Positions 35,317-43,906 of a DNA stretch of 59,865 nt are shown in pieces. Position 1 is the first letter of the stretch; each line of letters begins with the position of its first letter. Origin of the DNA: Dermabacter sp. p3-SID358 (lineage in GTDB: Bacteria > Actinomycetota > Actinomycetes > Actinomycetales > Dermabacteraceae); NCBI RefSeq assembly GCF_025147465.1, contig NZ_JALXOZ010000015.1, positions 1-59,865 of the forward strand. Reading direction: 5' to 3'. Position numbers and translations under genes: made by a program. The notes beneath the pieces are model-generated. The model saw only the letters and a list, made by a program, of their open reading frames with translations, did no database searches and had not been told where the DNA came from.

Positions 35317-35343
35317 AAAGTTGAGTCTATTTCACTCAACTTT
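35317..35343. promoter_or_regulatory. HAIR-type operator (HspR) upstream of clpB
   Basis: Perfect inverted repeat AAAGTTGAGT (35317-35326), 7-base spacer CTATTTC, ACTCAACTTT (35334-35343). It matches the HspR-binding HAIR form CTTGAGT-N7-ACTCAAG with one changed base per arm. It lies about 115 bases before clpB and overlaps the stop codon of the upstream S4-domain gene. HspR regulation is inferred from the motif. Confidence 0.8.
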
Positions 35344-35767
35344 CCTCTTCTTCAAAAGTGGCTCGCCACCTGCCATTTTGTGATTCGCGCCCGCGAAGAC
35401 GATCGAGAGCACGGCGCTCTTTTTTCGTGGGTCGCCCCGTTCCGCGCTCGCGACGAGGCGGCGCAGCGAACAGCTGCGGAGGCGGCGGGGCGGAAATATC
35501 GGTGTAGGCTTCGCGCGCGAGCGGCGCACCTACGCGCTTCGCGAGAAGCTTCTTGACCACGTATTCATTCGAGTAGCCGGGATGGCGAATCGCAACCGTG
35601 CTCCCCACGCTCAAGCGAAAGCTCGGTTTCACAATCTCGCCGTCGACCCGAACGTGCGAAGCCTTGATTGCATTCGAAGCGAGCGAACGAGTCTTAAACA
35701 ATCGAACAGCGTGCAGCCACGTATCCAATCGAACGCTTCCGCCACCTGAATTCTTGCACTCATTCAC
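35336..35767 (-). CDS. S4-domain RNA-binding protein (Hsp15-like)
   Basis: A protein of about 143 residues with an N-terminal S4 domain, RLDTWLHAVRLFKTRSLASNAIKASHVRVDGEIVKPSFRLSVGSTVAI, then a basic tail with a proline run and RPTKKERRALDRLRGR. Hsp15 (HslR) homologues recycle free 50S subunits carrying nascent chains; location directly upstream of clpB and its heat-shock operator fits a stress role. The start is uncertain: GTG at 35767 gives the best fit to the domain, but no strong ribosome binding site is visible and ATG 35818 is possible. Confidence 0.85.
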   Translation of the reverse strand: MNECKNSGGGSVRLDTWLHAVRLFKTRSLASNAIKASHVRVDGEIVKPSFRLSVGSTVAIRHPGYSNEYVVKKLLAKRVGAPLAREAYTDISAPPPPQLFAAPPRRERGTGRPTKKERRALDRLRGRESQNGRWRATFEEEES

Positions 35768-35927
35768 GGATGTACTCTCGCACACCCATACGGTGTGCAC
35801 ACGAAATGCTCGGGACATCTGAGGTCAACGTGCAGGTTCGCTCCCTAGACTGCACACGTGGAACGCAGAGCGGGGCCACTTCAACCCGCCCGACCCGAAA
35901 CACCGTAAGCATGAAAGGAGGACGCCC

Positions 35928-37337
35928 ATGGCCACGGCGCAGCCGCGACCCCCTCATCCGGCTCTGCGTGTCTACGCGCCGCCCTTGCCTGACAATGCCT
36001 CCGAACTGCTCGATTTCGCGATTGCCCACTTTCATTCGCGCACCGCAATCGAGATGAATGGCACGCGCATGACCTACGGTCTCCTCGGCCGCCGTGTACG
36101 ATCACTCGCCCAGGGGCTTTTGGATTCGGGGATCCGGGCTGGCGATCGCGTCGCGATCATCCTTCCCATGGGTATCGAGGCTGTCATCGCCTTTCACGCT
36201 ATTTTGCGAATCGGCGCGATTGCCGTCCAGCATTCCGATCGCGAGCCCATGATGCGCCTGAGCCGCGAATTCGCCGACTACACGCCGGTCGCAGCAATCA
36301 TCGCCGAATATCGCCTCAACGCTCTCGCGGGCCTCGATGCTCACGCACGACCAAAAACTGTCATCACTGTTCAGGCACCAGAGCTTCCCAAGAACGCCCC
36401 GCGGCGTCTCACCTTCACCGGGGCGCTTGCCGAGATCGCAAAGGCGAGCGGCAAGGGCGTTATGCGAGTCGCCTCGCCGCCCAAAGGCCCAGTACAACTC
36501 CCCCTCACGTTTGGTACACGAGCGAAACTCAAAGATCTTTTCGGCTCGCCGCCTCTCCCGGACGACTACCCGTATCCGAACGCAAACGATCTCGCGGTCC
36601 TCGTGTACGAGGGCCGCACGCGTGCAAGCTCGCACGGAGCGATGCTCACCCACGGGAACTTGACGGCGCTCGCACATCAGTCCCTCGAATACCTCGAAAC
36701 GGCTCCAGCGGGGACCGAAACCGGATGGGCGCTCTGGCCCCTCCACTCGGTTATCGGAATCGCCGATACCCTCACCACGAGTCTTTTTTACGGCAGGCAC
36801 ACGATCCTCTTCCCTCGGTTTGACCGGGCGACGCTCGTGCGTGCCCTCAAGAAAAACCCTCCCTCGGTCATCTCGGGCGACACCGAGGTATTCCGCTTCC
36901 TCGCCGAACACGCACGCACTACCGGCAAGGCCCCCGTCCTTCGTCTCGCCTTGAGCCCGGTGAGCAGAGACCATGCGCCAAGCCTTCGCGACTGGGCGCG
37001 CGACCTGGGGTGGCCCCTCGTCGTCGGTTACGACGGCGCTGAGGCGGGCGTTGCCGTTTTTCTCCGCACTTCCGACGAAGGCCGTGAACACACGGTTGGA
37101 ACCCCGCTGCCGTCAATCGAGGTGCGGGTAGTCGACGTGAATGACCGCCGACGCGTTGCGGGCCCGGGTACCGTCGGAAGGCTCATGATTAAGGGTCCGC
37201 AGGTCTTCCACGGATATTGGAAGAAACCTGATGAAACCACTGCCGTGCTGAGTGCGGACGGGTGGGTGATGACGACCTCGCTTGCGTCGATCGACGCCGA
37301 GGGGTACGTTGCGCTTGTACCTTCACCCGAGCACTAA
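35928..37337 (+). CDS. degenerate adenylate-forming (ANL) enzyme homologue lacking the C-terminal domain
   Basis: A 469-residue protein similar to long-chain acyl-CoA ligases (MTYGLLGRRVRSLAQGLLDSGIRAGDRVAIILPMG, GTPLPSIEVRVVD, GRLMIKGPQVFHGYWKKPDET). Key catalytic motifs are lost: the P-loop TSGTTGxPKG reads YEGRTRASSHG (227-237), the Y-x-x-T-E motif reads YDGAEAG (368-374), and GWxxTGD reads GWVMTTS. It stops at the hinge, so the C-terminal lid with the catalytic lysine is missing, and no remnant follows. Yet the frame is intact with an ideal AAAGGAGG seven bases before the ATG, so it is probably expressed. It is nine bases from the YciO gene. Likely a non-ligase binding protein; function unknown. 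Confidence 0.85.
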   Translation: MATAQPRPPHPALRVYAPPLPDNASELLDFAIAHFHSRTAIEMNGTRMTYGLLGRRVRSLAQGLLDSGIRAGDRVAIILPMGIEAVIAFHAILRIGAIAVQHSDREPMMRLSREFADYTPVAAIIAEYRLNALAGLDAHARPKTVITVQAPELPKNAPRRLTFTGALAEIAKASGKGVMRVASPPKGPVQLPLTFGTRAKLKDLFGSPPLPDDYPYPNANDLAVLVYEGRTRASSHGAMLTHGNLTALAHQSLEYLETAPAGTETGWALWPLHSVIGIADTLTTSLFYGRHTILFPRFDRATLVRALKKNPPSVISGDTEVFRFLAEHARTTGKAPVLRLALSPVSRDHAPSLRDWARDLGWPLVVGYDGAEAGVAVFLRTSDEGREHTVGTPLPSIEVRVVDVNDRRRVAGPGTVGRLMIKGPQVFHGYWKKPDETTAVLSADGWVMTTSLASIDAEGYVALVPSPEH

Positions 37338-37340
37338 CAT
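37335..37340 (+). promoter_or_regulatory. possible -10 box for the YciO gene
   Basis: TAACAT ends six bases before the ATG at 37347. GGAGGA directly abuts the ATG and is too close for a normal ribosome binding site, so either leaderless initiation or coupling to the upstream gene is possible. Confidence 0.35.
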
Positions 37341-37346
37341 GGAGGA

Positions 37347-37967
37347 ATGGCACGCCTCATTCCAATCCACCCCGTCACGCCGCAGCAGCGGCTCCTCGAC
37401 CACGTCGTCGAGCGCCTCAAAGACGGCGAGCTCATCGCCTATCCCACTGATTCCGGGTACGCGCTCGGCTGCCGCATTGGTGCGCACGAGGCGCTAGAGC
37501 AGATCCGCACGATCCGCCACACGGGCAAGGACCACCACTTCACGGTGATGTGCAGCGAGTTCGCGCAGCTCGGAACGTACGTTCGGATTTCGAACCCCAA
37601 TTATCGCCTTCTGAAGGCGCATACGCCCGGCCCCTACACGTTCATCATGCCGGCCACGAAGGAGCTTCCTCGCAGGATGCTCCACCCGAAAAAGCACACA
37701 ATCGGTGCTCGCATTCCCGATCACGTGGTCGCACGCGCGATCGTTGAGACCCTCGGCGAACCTCTCATGAGCTCAAGTCTCATCATGCCTGGTGAGGATG
37801 ACGTGCTCACTGAGTCGTGGGTCGTTGAGGACCGCATCGGGCATCTCATCCCCGCGATTGTCGACGGCGAAGTCACGGGAACGGAGCCCACGAGCATCGT
37901 TGATCTCACGGACGATGCGCCGCGCGTTCTGCGCGAGGGTGCGGGTGACACCGGCGCCTTCGTTTGA
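37347..37967 (+). CDS. YciO/Sua5 family protein
   Basis: A 206-residue YrdC-fold protein related to threonylcarbamoyl-AMP synthase (t6A37 tRNA modification). Signatures are ELIAYPTDSGYALGCRIG, KDHHFTVMCSEFAQLGTYVRI, HTPGPYTFIMPATKELPRRM and IGARIPDHVVA. Lacking the Sua5 extension, it fits the YciO branch, whose activity is debated. It follows the degenerate ANL gene by nine bases and converges on the MFS gene. Confidence 0.88.
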   Translation: MARLIPIHPVTPQQRLLDHVVERLKDGELIAYPTDSGYALGCRIGAHEALEQIRTIRHTGKDHHFTVMCSEFAQLGTYVRISNPNYRLLKAHTPGPYTFIMPATKELPRRMLHPKKHTIGARIPDHVVARAIVETLGEPLMSSSLIMPGEDDVLTESWVVEDRIGHLIPAIVDGEVTGTEPTSIVDLTDDAPRVLREGAGDTGAFV

Positions 37968-37983
37968 GGTGAGCAGAAGGGCT

Positions 37984-37992
37984 TCCGACGCT
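37984..37992 (-). repeat. intergenic repeated word, partial copy D
   Basis: AGCGTCGGA on the minus strand in the YciO/MFS convergent gap; core of the word found complete at three other intergenic sites. Confidence 0.3.
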
Positions 37993-38000
37993 CGACGGGC

Positions 38001-39293
38001 CTACGCTGCTCCCGCGGGTTTCGCCTGCTTATCGGCCTTCGTCGTGTTCTCGAGGGCACCCGAGAAGAGGAGAATCCCAAGCGCGTAGAGGGGCACGAGC
38101 GCGAGGGCGTAGCGAAGCGTGAAGAGATCCGCGAGCCAGCCGACGATCGGCGGGGCCGCGAGGAAACCGATGCGCGCAAACCAGCCCACCACGGTGATGC
38201 CCACCCCGTGGCCGAGTTCTTCGATGTTGTCGCCCGCACGAAATACGGCCGGGAACAGGGTCGCAACGCCCCAGCCGGCAGCAGCAAAACCGATCACTGC
38301 GGTCACGGCGTTTGGCCACACGAGCATGAAACACATGCCCACGAACGATATCGCTGCGCCAACTCGAGCGGTTTTGCGGTCACCCCATGCATCAACGATC
38401 GGGTCGCCCACGAAGCGGCCAATCATTTGGGCGCCCTGCAGCGCCACGAAGGCCAGGCCAGCGACAAACGGTGAGGCGTGGAAGGTGTGCGTCATGAAAA
38501 GAGCGCCCCACGTGCTTCCGGCGTCCTCTGTCGAGCCCGCGAAGACGAGGATCATGCCGAGTGCCCCGAGGAGCGCAAGGGTTCCGAGTTTTCCTCGATG
38601 AATTGGCGTGCTTTCAAGGAGGGTATCGCCGCTCGTTTCTCCCATGAGGTCCGCTGGCGCTTCGTTTGCGGAGGATGCGCTTGGAGAAGAAACTTCCTTG
38701 ATGCGCTCGGAGGTGTCGGACCCCTTGAGGAGGAACGGGAAGTTCGCAATCGCGATAGCACCAAAGAGAATGAGGCCGCCCCAACCCTGCCATGCGAGCG
38801 GCACTTCGAACTGCGCACAGAGCGAGCCGATCACGCCGCCGAGCACAGCACCGAGGGACCAAAAGCCGTGGAAGCTATTGATGATCGAGCGGCGATAGCG
38901 CCGCTCGACGCGCATCCCGTGAGCATTTTGCGCGATGTCGGTGATCGCGTCAAAGCTCATCGCGAGCACGAAACCGAGAGCGAGGAAGCCCCAGCTTGGC
39001 GCGACGTAGATCAGCAGGTGCGCGGTCGAAGCGAGGATTTGAAAGAGGAGCGCTGTCTTTCCCGAGCCGATTTTCTTCATGATCGGCGCGGCCAGAAGGC
39101 CGAACGCAAGGCCACCGAGCGGGCCGAGGCCCACGGCAAGGCCGAGTTCGGTGTTACTGATACCGAGTTGGCGCACGATCTCGGGGTAGCGAGGGAGAAT
39201 CGCACAGAAACTCACGCCGTTGAGAAAAAAGACAAGTGAGACCGCCCATCGGGCACGCACCGTCTCGCGGTCGGGCACAAATGTCTCGGGCAT
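38001..39293 (-). CDS. major facilitator superfamily transporter
   Basis: A 430-residue permease with about twelve hydrophobic segments. The first-half loop GLAVGLGPLGGLAFGLLAAPIMKKIGSGK and the second-half GRFVGDPIVDAWGDRKTARVG match the MFS motif A positions. The middle loop (about 205-245) is serine-rich and hydrophilic. ATG at 39293 follows GGAGATGAG. It diverges from deoD with a 29-base gap. Substrate not predictable; fucose-permease-like subfamilies have similar organisation. Confidence 0.88.
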   Translation of the reverse strand: MPETFVPDRETVRARWAVSLVFFLNGVSFCAILPRYPEIVRQLGISNTELGLAVGLGPLGGLAFGLLAAPIMKKIGSGKTALLFQILASTAHLLIYVAPSWGFLALGFVLAMSFDAITDIAQNAHGMRVERRYRRSIINSFHGFWSLGAVLGGVIGSLCAQFEVPLAWQGWGGLILFGAIAIANFPFLLKGSDTSERIKEVSSPSASSANEAPADLMGETSGDTLLESTPIHRGKLGTLALLGALGMILVFAGSTEDAGSTWGALFMTHTFHASPFVAGLAFVALQGAQMIGRFVGDPIVDAWGDRKTARVGAAISFVGMCFMLVWPNAVTAVIGFAAAGWGVATLFPAVFRAGDNIEELGHGVGITVVGWFARIGFLAAPPIVGWLADLFTLRYALALVPLYALGILLFSGALENTTKADKQAKPAGAA

Positions 39294-39310
39294 CTCATCT
39301 CCAAACACCG

Positions 39311-39316
39311 TAGGCT
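39311..39316 (+). promoter_or_regulatory. -10 box for deoD
   Basis: TAGGCT followed by six bases (AAAGGC) and the ATG at 39323; leaderless pattern, although AAAGG could also serve as a very close ribosome binding site. Confidence 0.45.
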
Positions 39317-39322
39317 AAAGGC

Positions 39323-40045
39323 ATGTCTACCCATATTAATGCCCCCGAGGGCTCAATCGCCCCCTATGTTCTGTTCCCCGGCGACCCGTATCGTGCAAGG
39401 TGGATCGCCGAGACGTTCCTCGAGGACCCGAAACTCTACAACGAGGTTCGCGGCATGCTCGGCTACACGGGCACCTACAAGGGCGTGCGCGTGAGCGTGC
39501 AGGGTTCGGGCATGGGCCAGCCGTCTATGGCGATCTACGCGCACGAACTCATGAACGACTACGACGTTCAGGCCATCATCCGCGTAGGCACCGCGGGCGG
39601 CATGGCACCCGAGGTGAAGGTGCGTGACGTCGTGATCGCGAACGCCGCGAGCACCGATTCGGCAATGAACCGCGCTCGCTTCGGTGATGTGACGTACGCT
39701 CCCGCCGCCGATTTCGAGCTCATGCGCCTCATGGTTGAGGCCGCAGAGGAGAAAGGCCTCCCCTACCGCGTCGGCGAGCTGTTCTCAGCCGACCAGTTCT
39801 ATAACCCGAAGCCGATCACGGAAACTCTCGCGAACTACGGCGTGCTCGGCGTCGAAATGGAAACCGCGGCTCTTTACACGCTCGCCGCGCAGTTCGGCCG
39901 CAAGGCGCTGTCCGTGTGCACGATCTCCGATCACCTCCTCACCGGTGAAGAGACGAGTGCGCAGGAGCGTCAAGAGACGTTTGATTCGATGATTGTCATG
40001 GCTCTCGAGGCCGTCGTCGCTCTCGACAGGAAGGGCAAAAAGTAG
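39323..40045 (+). CDS. deoD: purine nucleoside phosphorylase, DeoD type
   Basis: Splits purine nucleosides with phosphate. The 240-residue hexameric-type enzyme shows [59 protein letters not shown] and [17 protein letters not shown] (catalytic aspartate in SDH). Works with hpt in purine salvage. A terminator follows. Confidence 0.95.
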   Translation: MSTHINAPEGSIAPYVLFPGDPYRARWIAETFLEDPKLYNEVRGMLGYTGTYKGVRVSVQGSGMGQPSMAIYAHELMNDYDVQAIIRVGTAGGMAPEVKVRDVVIANAASTDSAMNRARFGDVTYAPAADFELMRLMVEAAEEKGLPYRVGELFSADQFYNPKPITETLANYGVLGVEMETAALYTLAAQFGRKALSVCTISDHLLTGEETSAQERQETFDSMIVMALEAVVALDRKGKK

Positions 40046-40066
40046 TCAACTCGATTTTTGGCGAAG

Positions 40067-40100
40067 CGAAAGGCCTCGGCGAGCGTGCCGAGGCCTTTCG
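40067..40100. terminator. stem-loop between convergent deoD and a small membrane gene
   Basis: CGAAAGGCCTCGGC (40067-40080) pairs perfectly over 14 bp with GCCGAGGCCTTTCG (40087-40100) around a 6-base loop. Short T/A flanks; serves both converging genes. Confidence 0.8.
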
Positions 40101-40116
40101 TGAAAGTACTTCGACA

Positions 40117-40341
40117 TTACTTCGTGAAAAAGCGCGGGATAATGTCGAATGCAACGAAGAGCGCGACGATCGACATGGCGAGACCAACGACGAACCAGAT
40201 CGGCGCGATGGTGTAGAGACTCATAACGTAGAGACCGCCAGCAAAGAGGAGGAACACGGCCGCGGTGACGATACCCGAGAAGGCGAGGCTGTTGCCCTGC
40301 GAGGTTTCGTTGCTTGTCGCGGCGTCGTTGTGCTGGGTCAC
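40117..40341 (-). CDS. small two-helix membrane protein
   Basis: About 74 residues: a polar N-terminus (TQHNDAATSNETSQG) and two transmembrane helices (LAFSGIVTAAVFLLFAGGLYV and IAPIWFVVGLAMSIVALFVAF), ending IIPRFFTK. GTG at 40341 is preferred because GGAG lies about seven bases upstream; ATG at 40353 adds four residues but lacks a ribosome binding site. Family not recognised. Confidence 0.65.
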   Translation of the reverse strand: MTQHNDAATSNETSQGNSLAFSGIVTAAVFLLFAGGLYVMSLYTIAPIWFVVGLAMSIVALFVAFDIIPRFFTK

Positions 40342-40455
40342 GCTTTTCTCCATCGTGTTCTGTTGCGGATAGCGGCTACAGAAGATACCGCTGCGTGGAT
40401 AGTCTAAACGATGGACGAAGGTCCTCCAAGTACGGTATGCATGGGCTACCTCCTG

Positions 40456-40461
40456 TATAAC
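40456..40461 (+). promoter_or_regulatory. possible -10 box for the amidotransferase gene
   Basis: TATAAC ends six bases before the ATG at 40468. The last base departs from TANNNT, and GGGGA could be a close ribosome binding site, so confidence is limited. Confidence 0.35.
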
Positions 40462-40467
40462 GGGGAC

Positions 40468-41280
40468 ATGGAGAAAGATACGCTCACCGCGCTCACGGTC
40501 ATTCAACACGAAGATGATTGCCCGCCGGGGATGCTCTCGTCGCTCGCAAGTGAAGCGGGAGTTGCGCTCACGTGTGTGCGCCCGTATCTAGGCGAGGAGC
40601 TCCCGTCAGTCGAAAGCATGGCGTCGACCTCGCGCGGCCTCATCATTCTCGGCGCCGGTCCGGGTCCTCTCCAGGACGACCGCTACGACTGGCTCGCGCC
40701 CAGCCGAAATCTGTGTCTCGACGCTGTGGAAAAGGAGTTCCCGCTCTTTGGGATTTGCCTCGGCGAAGAACTCCTCGGAGCCGCGCTGGGCAGCGAAATC
40801 ACGCGGCGACCGAAACCGGCCGTCGGACTATGCGACGTTTTCCCGGAGCCCGCCGCCGCTACCGACCCGCTCTTCACGCGCGCCAGCCTCAACACCCCCG
40901 ATAAAGCGTTTCGCGCTTTCCAGTGGCATCAGGACGAAGTTTCCGCACTTCCCGCGGCAACGCTCAGCGGCGACCCTATCGTGCCCCTCGCTCTCGATGC
41001 AGAAGGGCGTCTCGAAGCCTTCCGCGTGGGCGAAAAGGCGTGGGGCGTGCAGTTCCATCCCGAGATCACACCCGAAATTGCAACAAGGTGGGCCACGACG
41101 AGCGCACTCATGCCCAGTGATCGGGAGGTCGGTTCGTTTGCGCGGGACATTGAGCGGTGGCGAGGCACGACTGGAAGGTCCGACGCCGCCTTGCGCCTGC
41201 TCGCGGCTTTCTTGGGCATCGCCACCGGCGAAAAAGACGTGAGCGGAAACGAAGGGGCGCCTCCTGCCCGCCTCCCCTGA
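40468..41280 (+). CDS. class I glutamine amidotransferase
   Basis: A 270-residue GATase-1 fold protein with nucleophile elbow FGICLGEELLGAALG and the His-Glu dyad in WGVQFHPEITPEIATRW. GLIILGAGPGPLQDD forms the oxyanion region. It is a stand-alone domain of the GMP synthase-like kind (compare YfeJ or gamma-glutamyl peptidase types); substrate is unknown. ATG at 40468 chosen over in-frame ATGs at 40411 and 40441, which would add residues without homology. Convergent with the glycosyltransferase gene. Confidence 0.85.
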   Translation: MEKDTLTALTVIQHEDDCPPGMLSSLASEAGVALTCVRPYLGEELPSVESMASTSRGLIILGAGPGPLQDDRYDWLAPSRNLCLDAVEKEFPLFGICLGEELLGAALGSEITRRPKPAVGLCDVFPEPAAATDPLFTRASLNTPDKAFRAFQWHQDEVSALPAATLSGDPIVPLALDAEGRLEAFRVGEKAWGVQFHPEITPEIATRWATTSALMPSDREVGSFARDIERWRGTTGRSDAALRLLAAFLGIATGEKDVSGNEGAPPARLP

Positions 41281-41293
41281 CGATCAGTCGAGA

Positions 41294-42445
41294 CTAGGCC
41301 GCGTGCGCGTCGGCCGCGTGGAGGCGAGCGGCCTCGCGATAGAAACCAATGAGCTGCTCGGCGAGGACGGGCCAGGTGCGCTGGCGCACCGATTCTTGCG
41401 CGGCAGCGGCGAAATGCTCGCGTTTTGTGTCGTCACCGAGGAGATCTTCGACGTACGCACGAAGCTCATCAAGCTTACCGGGCGTGTACAGCCAGCCCGT
41501 GCGCGAATGGTCGATGAGATCGATAGGACCACCCGAGCGGGGTGCGATCGCGGGAAGGCCGGAAGCCATAGCTTCCTGAATTGTTTGGCAGAACGTCTCG
41601 AGCTCACCCGTGTGCACGAAGAGGTCGCATGAGGCGACAATCTCCGCAAGCTCGGCGCCCTTCTTGAAGCCAGCGAAATACGCGCTTGGCATGGCTGATC
41701 GAAGCTGCGCCTCGAGCGGCCCCTCACCCACAATCACGAGGCGAACGTTCGGCATCGACTCAAGAACCGCAAGGTCGTCAACTTGTTTTTCGGCGGCGAG
41801 GCGCCCAACGTACACAACGAGCTTCTCCCCATTCGGGGCGAGGCGGTTGCGAAGTTCCTCGCTGCGGCGTTTCGGCGAGAACTGCGAAGTATCGACACCG
41901 CGGCGCCAGATCTGCACGCGTTCGATGCCGTGCTCGACGATCTGGTTGCGGGTGCTCGAGGACGGCGCGAGGTTGATCTCGCAACGGTTGTGGATATCGC
42001 GAAGGAACATCCACATTGCTTCCTCGAGAACGGGCGCGCCGTACTTGCGCGTGTAGCCGGGAAGGTCGGTCTGGTAGATCGCAACGGTGGGAATCCCACG
42101 CTTGACTGCGGCCTTTGACGCGGCGTTTCCGAGCAACGCCGGGCACGCAAGGTGCACAACATCGGGTTGGAAATCGTCGATAATCGAGCGAATCCGGTAG
42201 TTCGTGGTCGCGCTCATGCGCACCTGCCCATACCCGACCATGGGGAGCGACAGCACCGGGATAACCGGGACGCGCTCTGCGCCGAACGTCAATTCGTCAG
42301 GAATGCCGGGGGCACCCGGCGCGACAATCCTCACCTCGTGGCCGGAGCGAGCGAAGCACTCGACGACTCTGAGTACCGAGTTGGTAACGCCATTCATGTG
42401 CGGAAGGAACGATTCGGCAACAACGAGGATTTTCACGTTTCCCAT
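41294..42445 (-). CDS. GT4-family glycosyltransferase (mannosyltransferase-like)
   Basis: A 383-residue GT-B enzyme. N-terminal ILVVAESFLPHMNGVTNSVLRV and central HGIERVQIWRRGVDTSQFSP resemble actinobacterial GDP-mannose-dependent transferases (PimB/MgtA group). The donor site shows VVYVGRLAAEKQVDD, IVGEGPLE and the E-x7-E-like region FCQTIQEAMASGLPAIAPRSGGPIDLI. ATG at 42445 has GAGG seven bases upstream. Likely acts in cell-envelope glycolipid synthesis; specificity is inferred only. Confidence 0.88.
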   Translation of the reverse strand: MGNVKILVVAESFLPHMNGVTNSVLRVVECFARSGHEVRIVAPGAPGIPDELTFGAERVPVIPVLSLPMVGYGQVRMSATTNYRIRSIIDDFQPDVVHLACPALLGNAASKAAVKRGIPTVAIYQTDLPGYTRKYGAPVLEEAMWMFLRDIHNRCEINLAPSSSTRNQIVEHGIERVQIWRRGVDTSQFSPKRRSEELRNRLAPNGEKLVVYVGRLAAEKQVDDLAVLESMPNVRLVIVGEGPLEAQLRSAMPSAYFAGFKKGAELAEIVASCDLFVHTGELETFCQTIQEAMASGLPAIAPRSGGPIDLIDHSRTGWLYTPGKLDELRAYVEDLLGDDTKREHFAAAAQESVRQRTWPVLAEQLIGFYREAARLHAADAHAA

Positions 42446-42496
42446 TCTGAGCCTCTGGGGCAACGGCCATGGGAAAGACACGTGTCAAAAATGTGA

Positions 42497-42528
42497 CGGG
42501 GGCGTGAACGCTACGCGTCACGCCCCCG
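42497..42528 (-). terminator. stem-loop after the MetE-like gene
   Basis: An 11-bp perfect stem CGGGGGCGTGA/TCACGCCCCCG with a 10-base loop; on the minus strand it is followed after five bases by TTTTT. Confidence 0.75.
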
Positions 42529-42557
42529 CTTCTATTGAACAGAGCTCGCCACTATCC

Positions 42558-43781
42558 TCAGTACTTTGCCGAGGCAATGCCCGCGCCCTCAACGAGGCTC
42601 TCGAGCTTCGCCCACGCGATCTCCGGGTGGATACGACCACCAAGACCGCAGTCGGTCGAGGCGATTACGCGCTCGGGCCCCACAATGTCGGCGAATCGCT
42701 CAATGCGCTGGGCAACGAGCTCGGGGTGCTCGACGACGTTCGTCGAGTGCGACACGATACCCGGCACAATCACGCGATCCTCGGGCAGCGTGACATCCTT
42801 CCACACGACCCACTCGTGTTCGTGGCGCACGTTGGCCGCCTCGAACGAGTAGTACTTCGCGTTGACCTCAAGCATGAGCTCGGCGAGGTACTTGAACTCG
42901 AAGTCCGTAACGTGCGGGCCGTGCCACGAACCCCAGCACGTGTGCAGGCGCACGAGTTCGCGGGGAATGCCATCGATCGCGCGGTTGATCGCCTCGACGC
43001 GCTTCTTCGTGAACGCGAGGTAGTCCTCGACGCTCGGCTCAGGGTTGATCTGGTCAAAGTTCTCGGCGAGTGAGGGGTCATCAATCTGGATCTGGATGCC
43101 CGAGTCGGTGATCGCCTTGTACTCGGGACGCATCACCTCGACCCACGCATCGAGGAAGGCATCCGGGTCGCCGTAGTGCTCGTCGTGAATACGCGCGCCC
43201 GAACCCGGCGAGAGGGTCGAGAGATAGCCCCGCTCATAGCCCGACTTCTCGAGGGCATGCGAGAAGTTTGTAATGTCGTTCGCGCACAGCTCCTTTCCGA
43301 GCTCCGAGAACGCCACGGGGCCCGTGGCTGCGGGGACGATGAAGGTTTCTGGCTTGTCATTGGTCGTGGGAACGCCCGTCACGGGGTCGGCATACGCTCC
43401 AGGGAAAAGGCTGCGGTCGCGGCGATCCTCGAAACTCGTGAGCACGATATTGCCGGGCTCGCTGCGCTGGGGCTTCGCATTGAAGAAGTCGGTTCCCGTA
43501 AGTTCAAGGCCCTCGGTGCGATCGTAGATGTACGACCACCACGAGCCATAGTTGATGGCCGATCCCATCGCCTTGCCGTATTCGCCATCGCCCGGCACGG
43601 CAATGCCGATCTCCTTCTGGCGAGCGACGACGCCGTCGACCGCCTCAGCGAGGACGCGTTCAAACTCAGGCGACTTCTTGGGGGTGAAGCCGTCGGCCTC
43701 GAGCTCCCGGTTGTAGTTCGCGTCGATCAGTTCCTGGGTGCGCGGGAGCGAGCCCGCGTGTGTGGTGAGTATCTCTGTCAT
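42558..43781 (-). CDS. MetE C-terminal-like (cobalamin-independent methionine synthase II family) protein
   Basis: A 407-residue TIM-barrel protein. It has the MetE/UROD-like zinc motif HTCWGSWHG (about 280) and STDCGLGG near the C-terminus, plus HAGSLPRTQEL at the N-terminus. It lacks the N-terminal half of true MetE, as in alkyltransferases such as epoxyalkane:coenzyme M transferase. Thus methyl- or alkyl-thiol transfer is likely but substrate is open. ATG at 43781 has no Shine-Dalgarno; TACATT seven bases upstream suggests a leaderless start. Confidence 0.88.
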   Translation of the reverse strand: MTEILTTHAGSLPRTQELIDANYNRELEADGFTPKKSPEFERVLAEAVDGVVARQKEIGIAVPGDGEYGKAMGSAINYGSWWSYIYDRTEGLELTGTDFFNAKPQRSEPGNIVLTSFEDRRDRSLFPGAYADPVTGVPTTNDKPETFIVPAATGPVAFSELGKELCANDITNFSHALEKSGYERGYLSTLSPGSGARIHDEHYGDPDAFLDAWVEVMRPEYKAITDSGIQIQIDDPSLAENFDQINPEPSVEDYLAFTKKRVEAINRAIDGIPRELVRLHTCWGSWHGPHVTDFEFKYLAELMLEVNAKYYSFEAANVRHEHEWVVWKDVTLPEDRVIVPGIVSHSTNVVEHPELVAQRIERFADIVGPERVIASTDCGLGGRIHPEIAWAKLESLVEGAGIASAKY

Positions 43782-43788
43782 GACCATC

Positions 43789-43794
43789 AATGTA
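43789..43794 (-). promoter_or_regulatory. -10 box for the MetE-like gene
   Basis: Minus-strand TACATT, seven bases (GATGGTC), then the ATG at 43781. Confidence 0.5.
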
Positions 43795-43862
43795 CGGAAG
43801 TTCGAGGACCTCGCCCAACTTCCGTTCACGATCGTTCATTTTGCGGACTCCCCCCACGCGAA

Positions 43863-43892
43863 AGTGGGGCGATCCCGAAGGAACGCCCCACT
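43863..43892 (-). terminator. stem-loop after gcvP
   Basis: AGTGGGGCG (43863-43871) pairs with CGCCCCACT (43884-43892), 12-base loop, 14 bases past the gcvP stop; followed on the minus strand by only a short T-run. Confidence 0.65.
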
Positions 43893-43906
43893 CTCACGAA
43901 TCGCTG

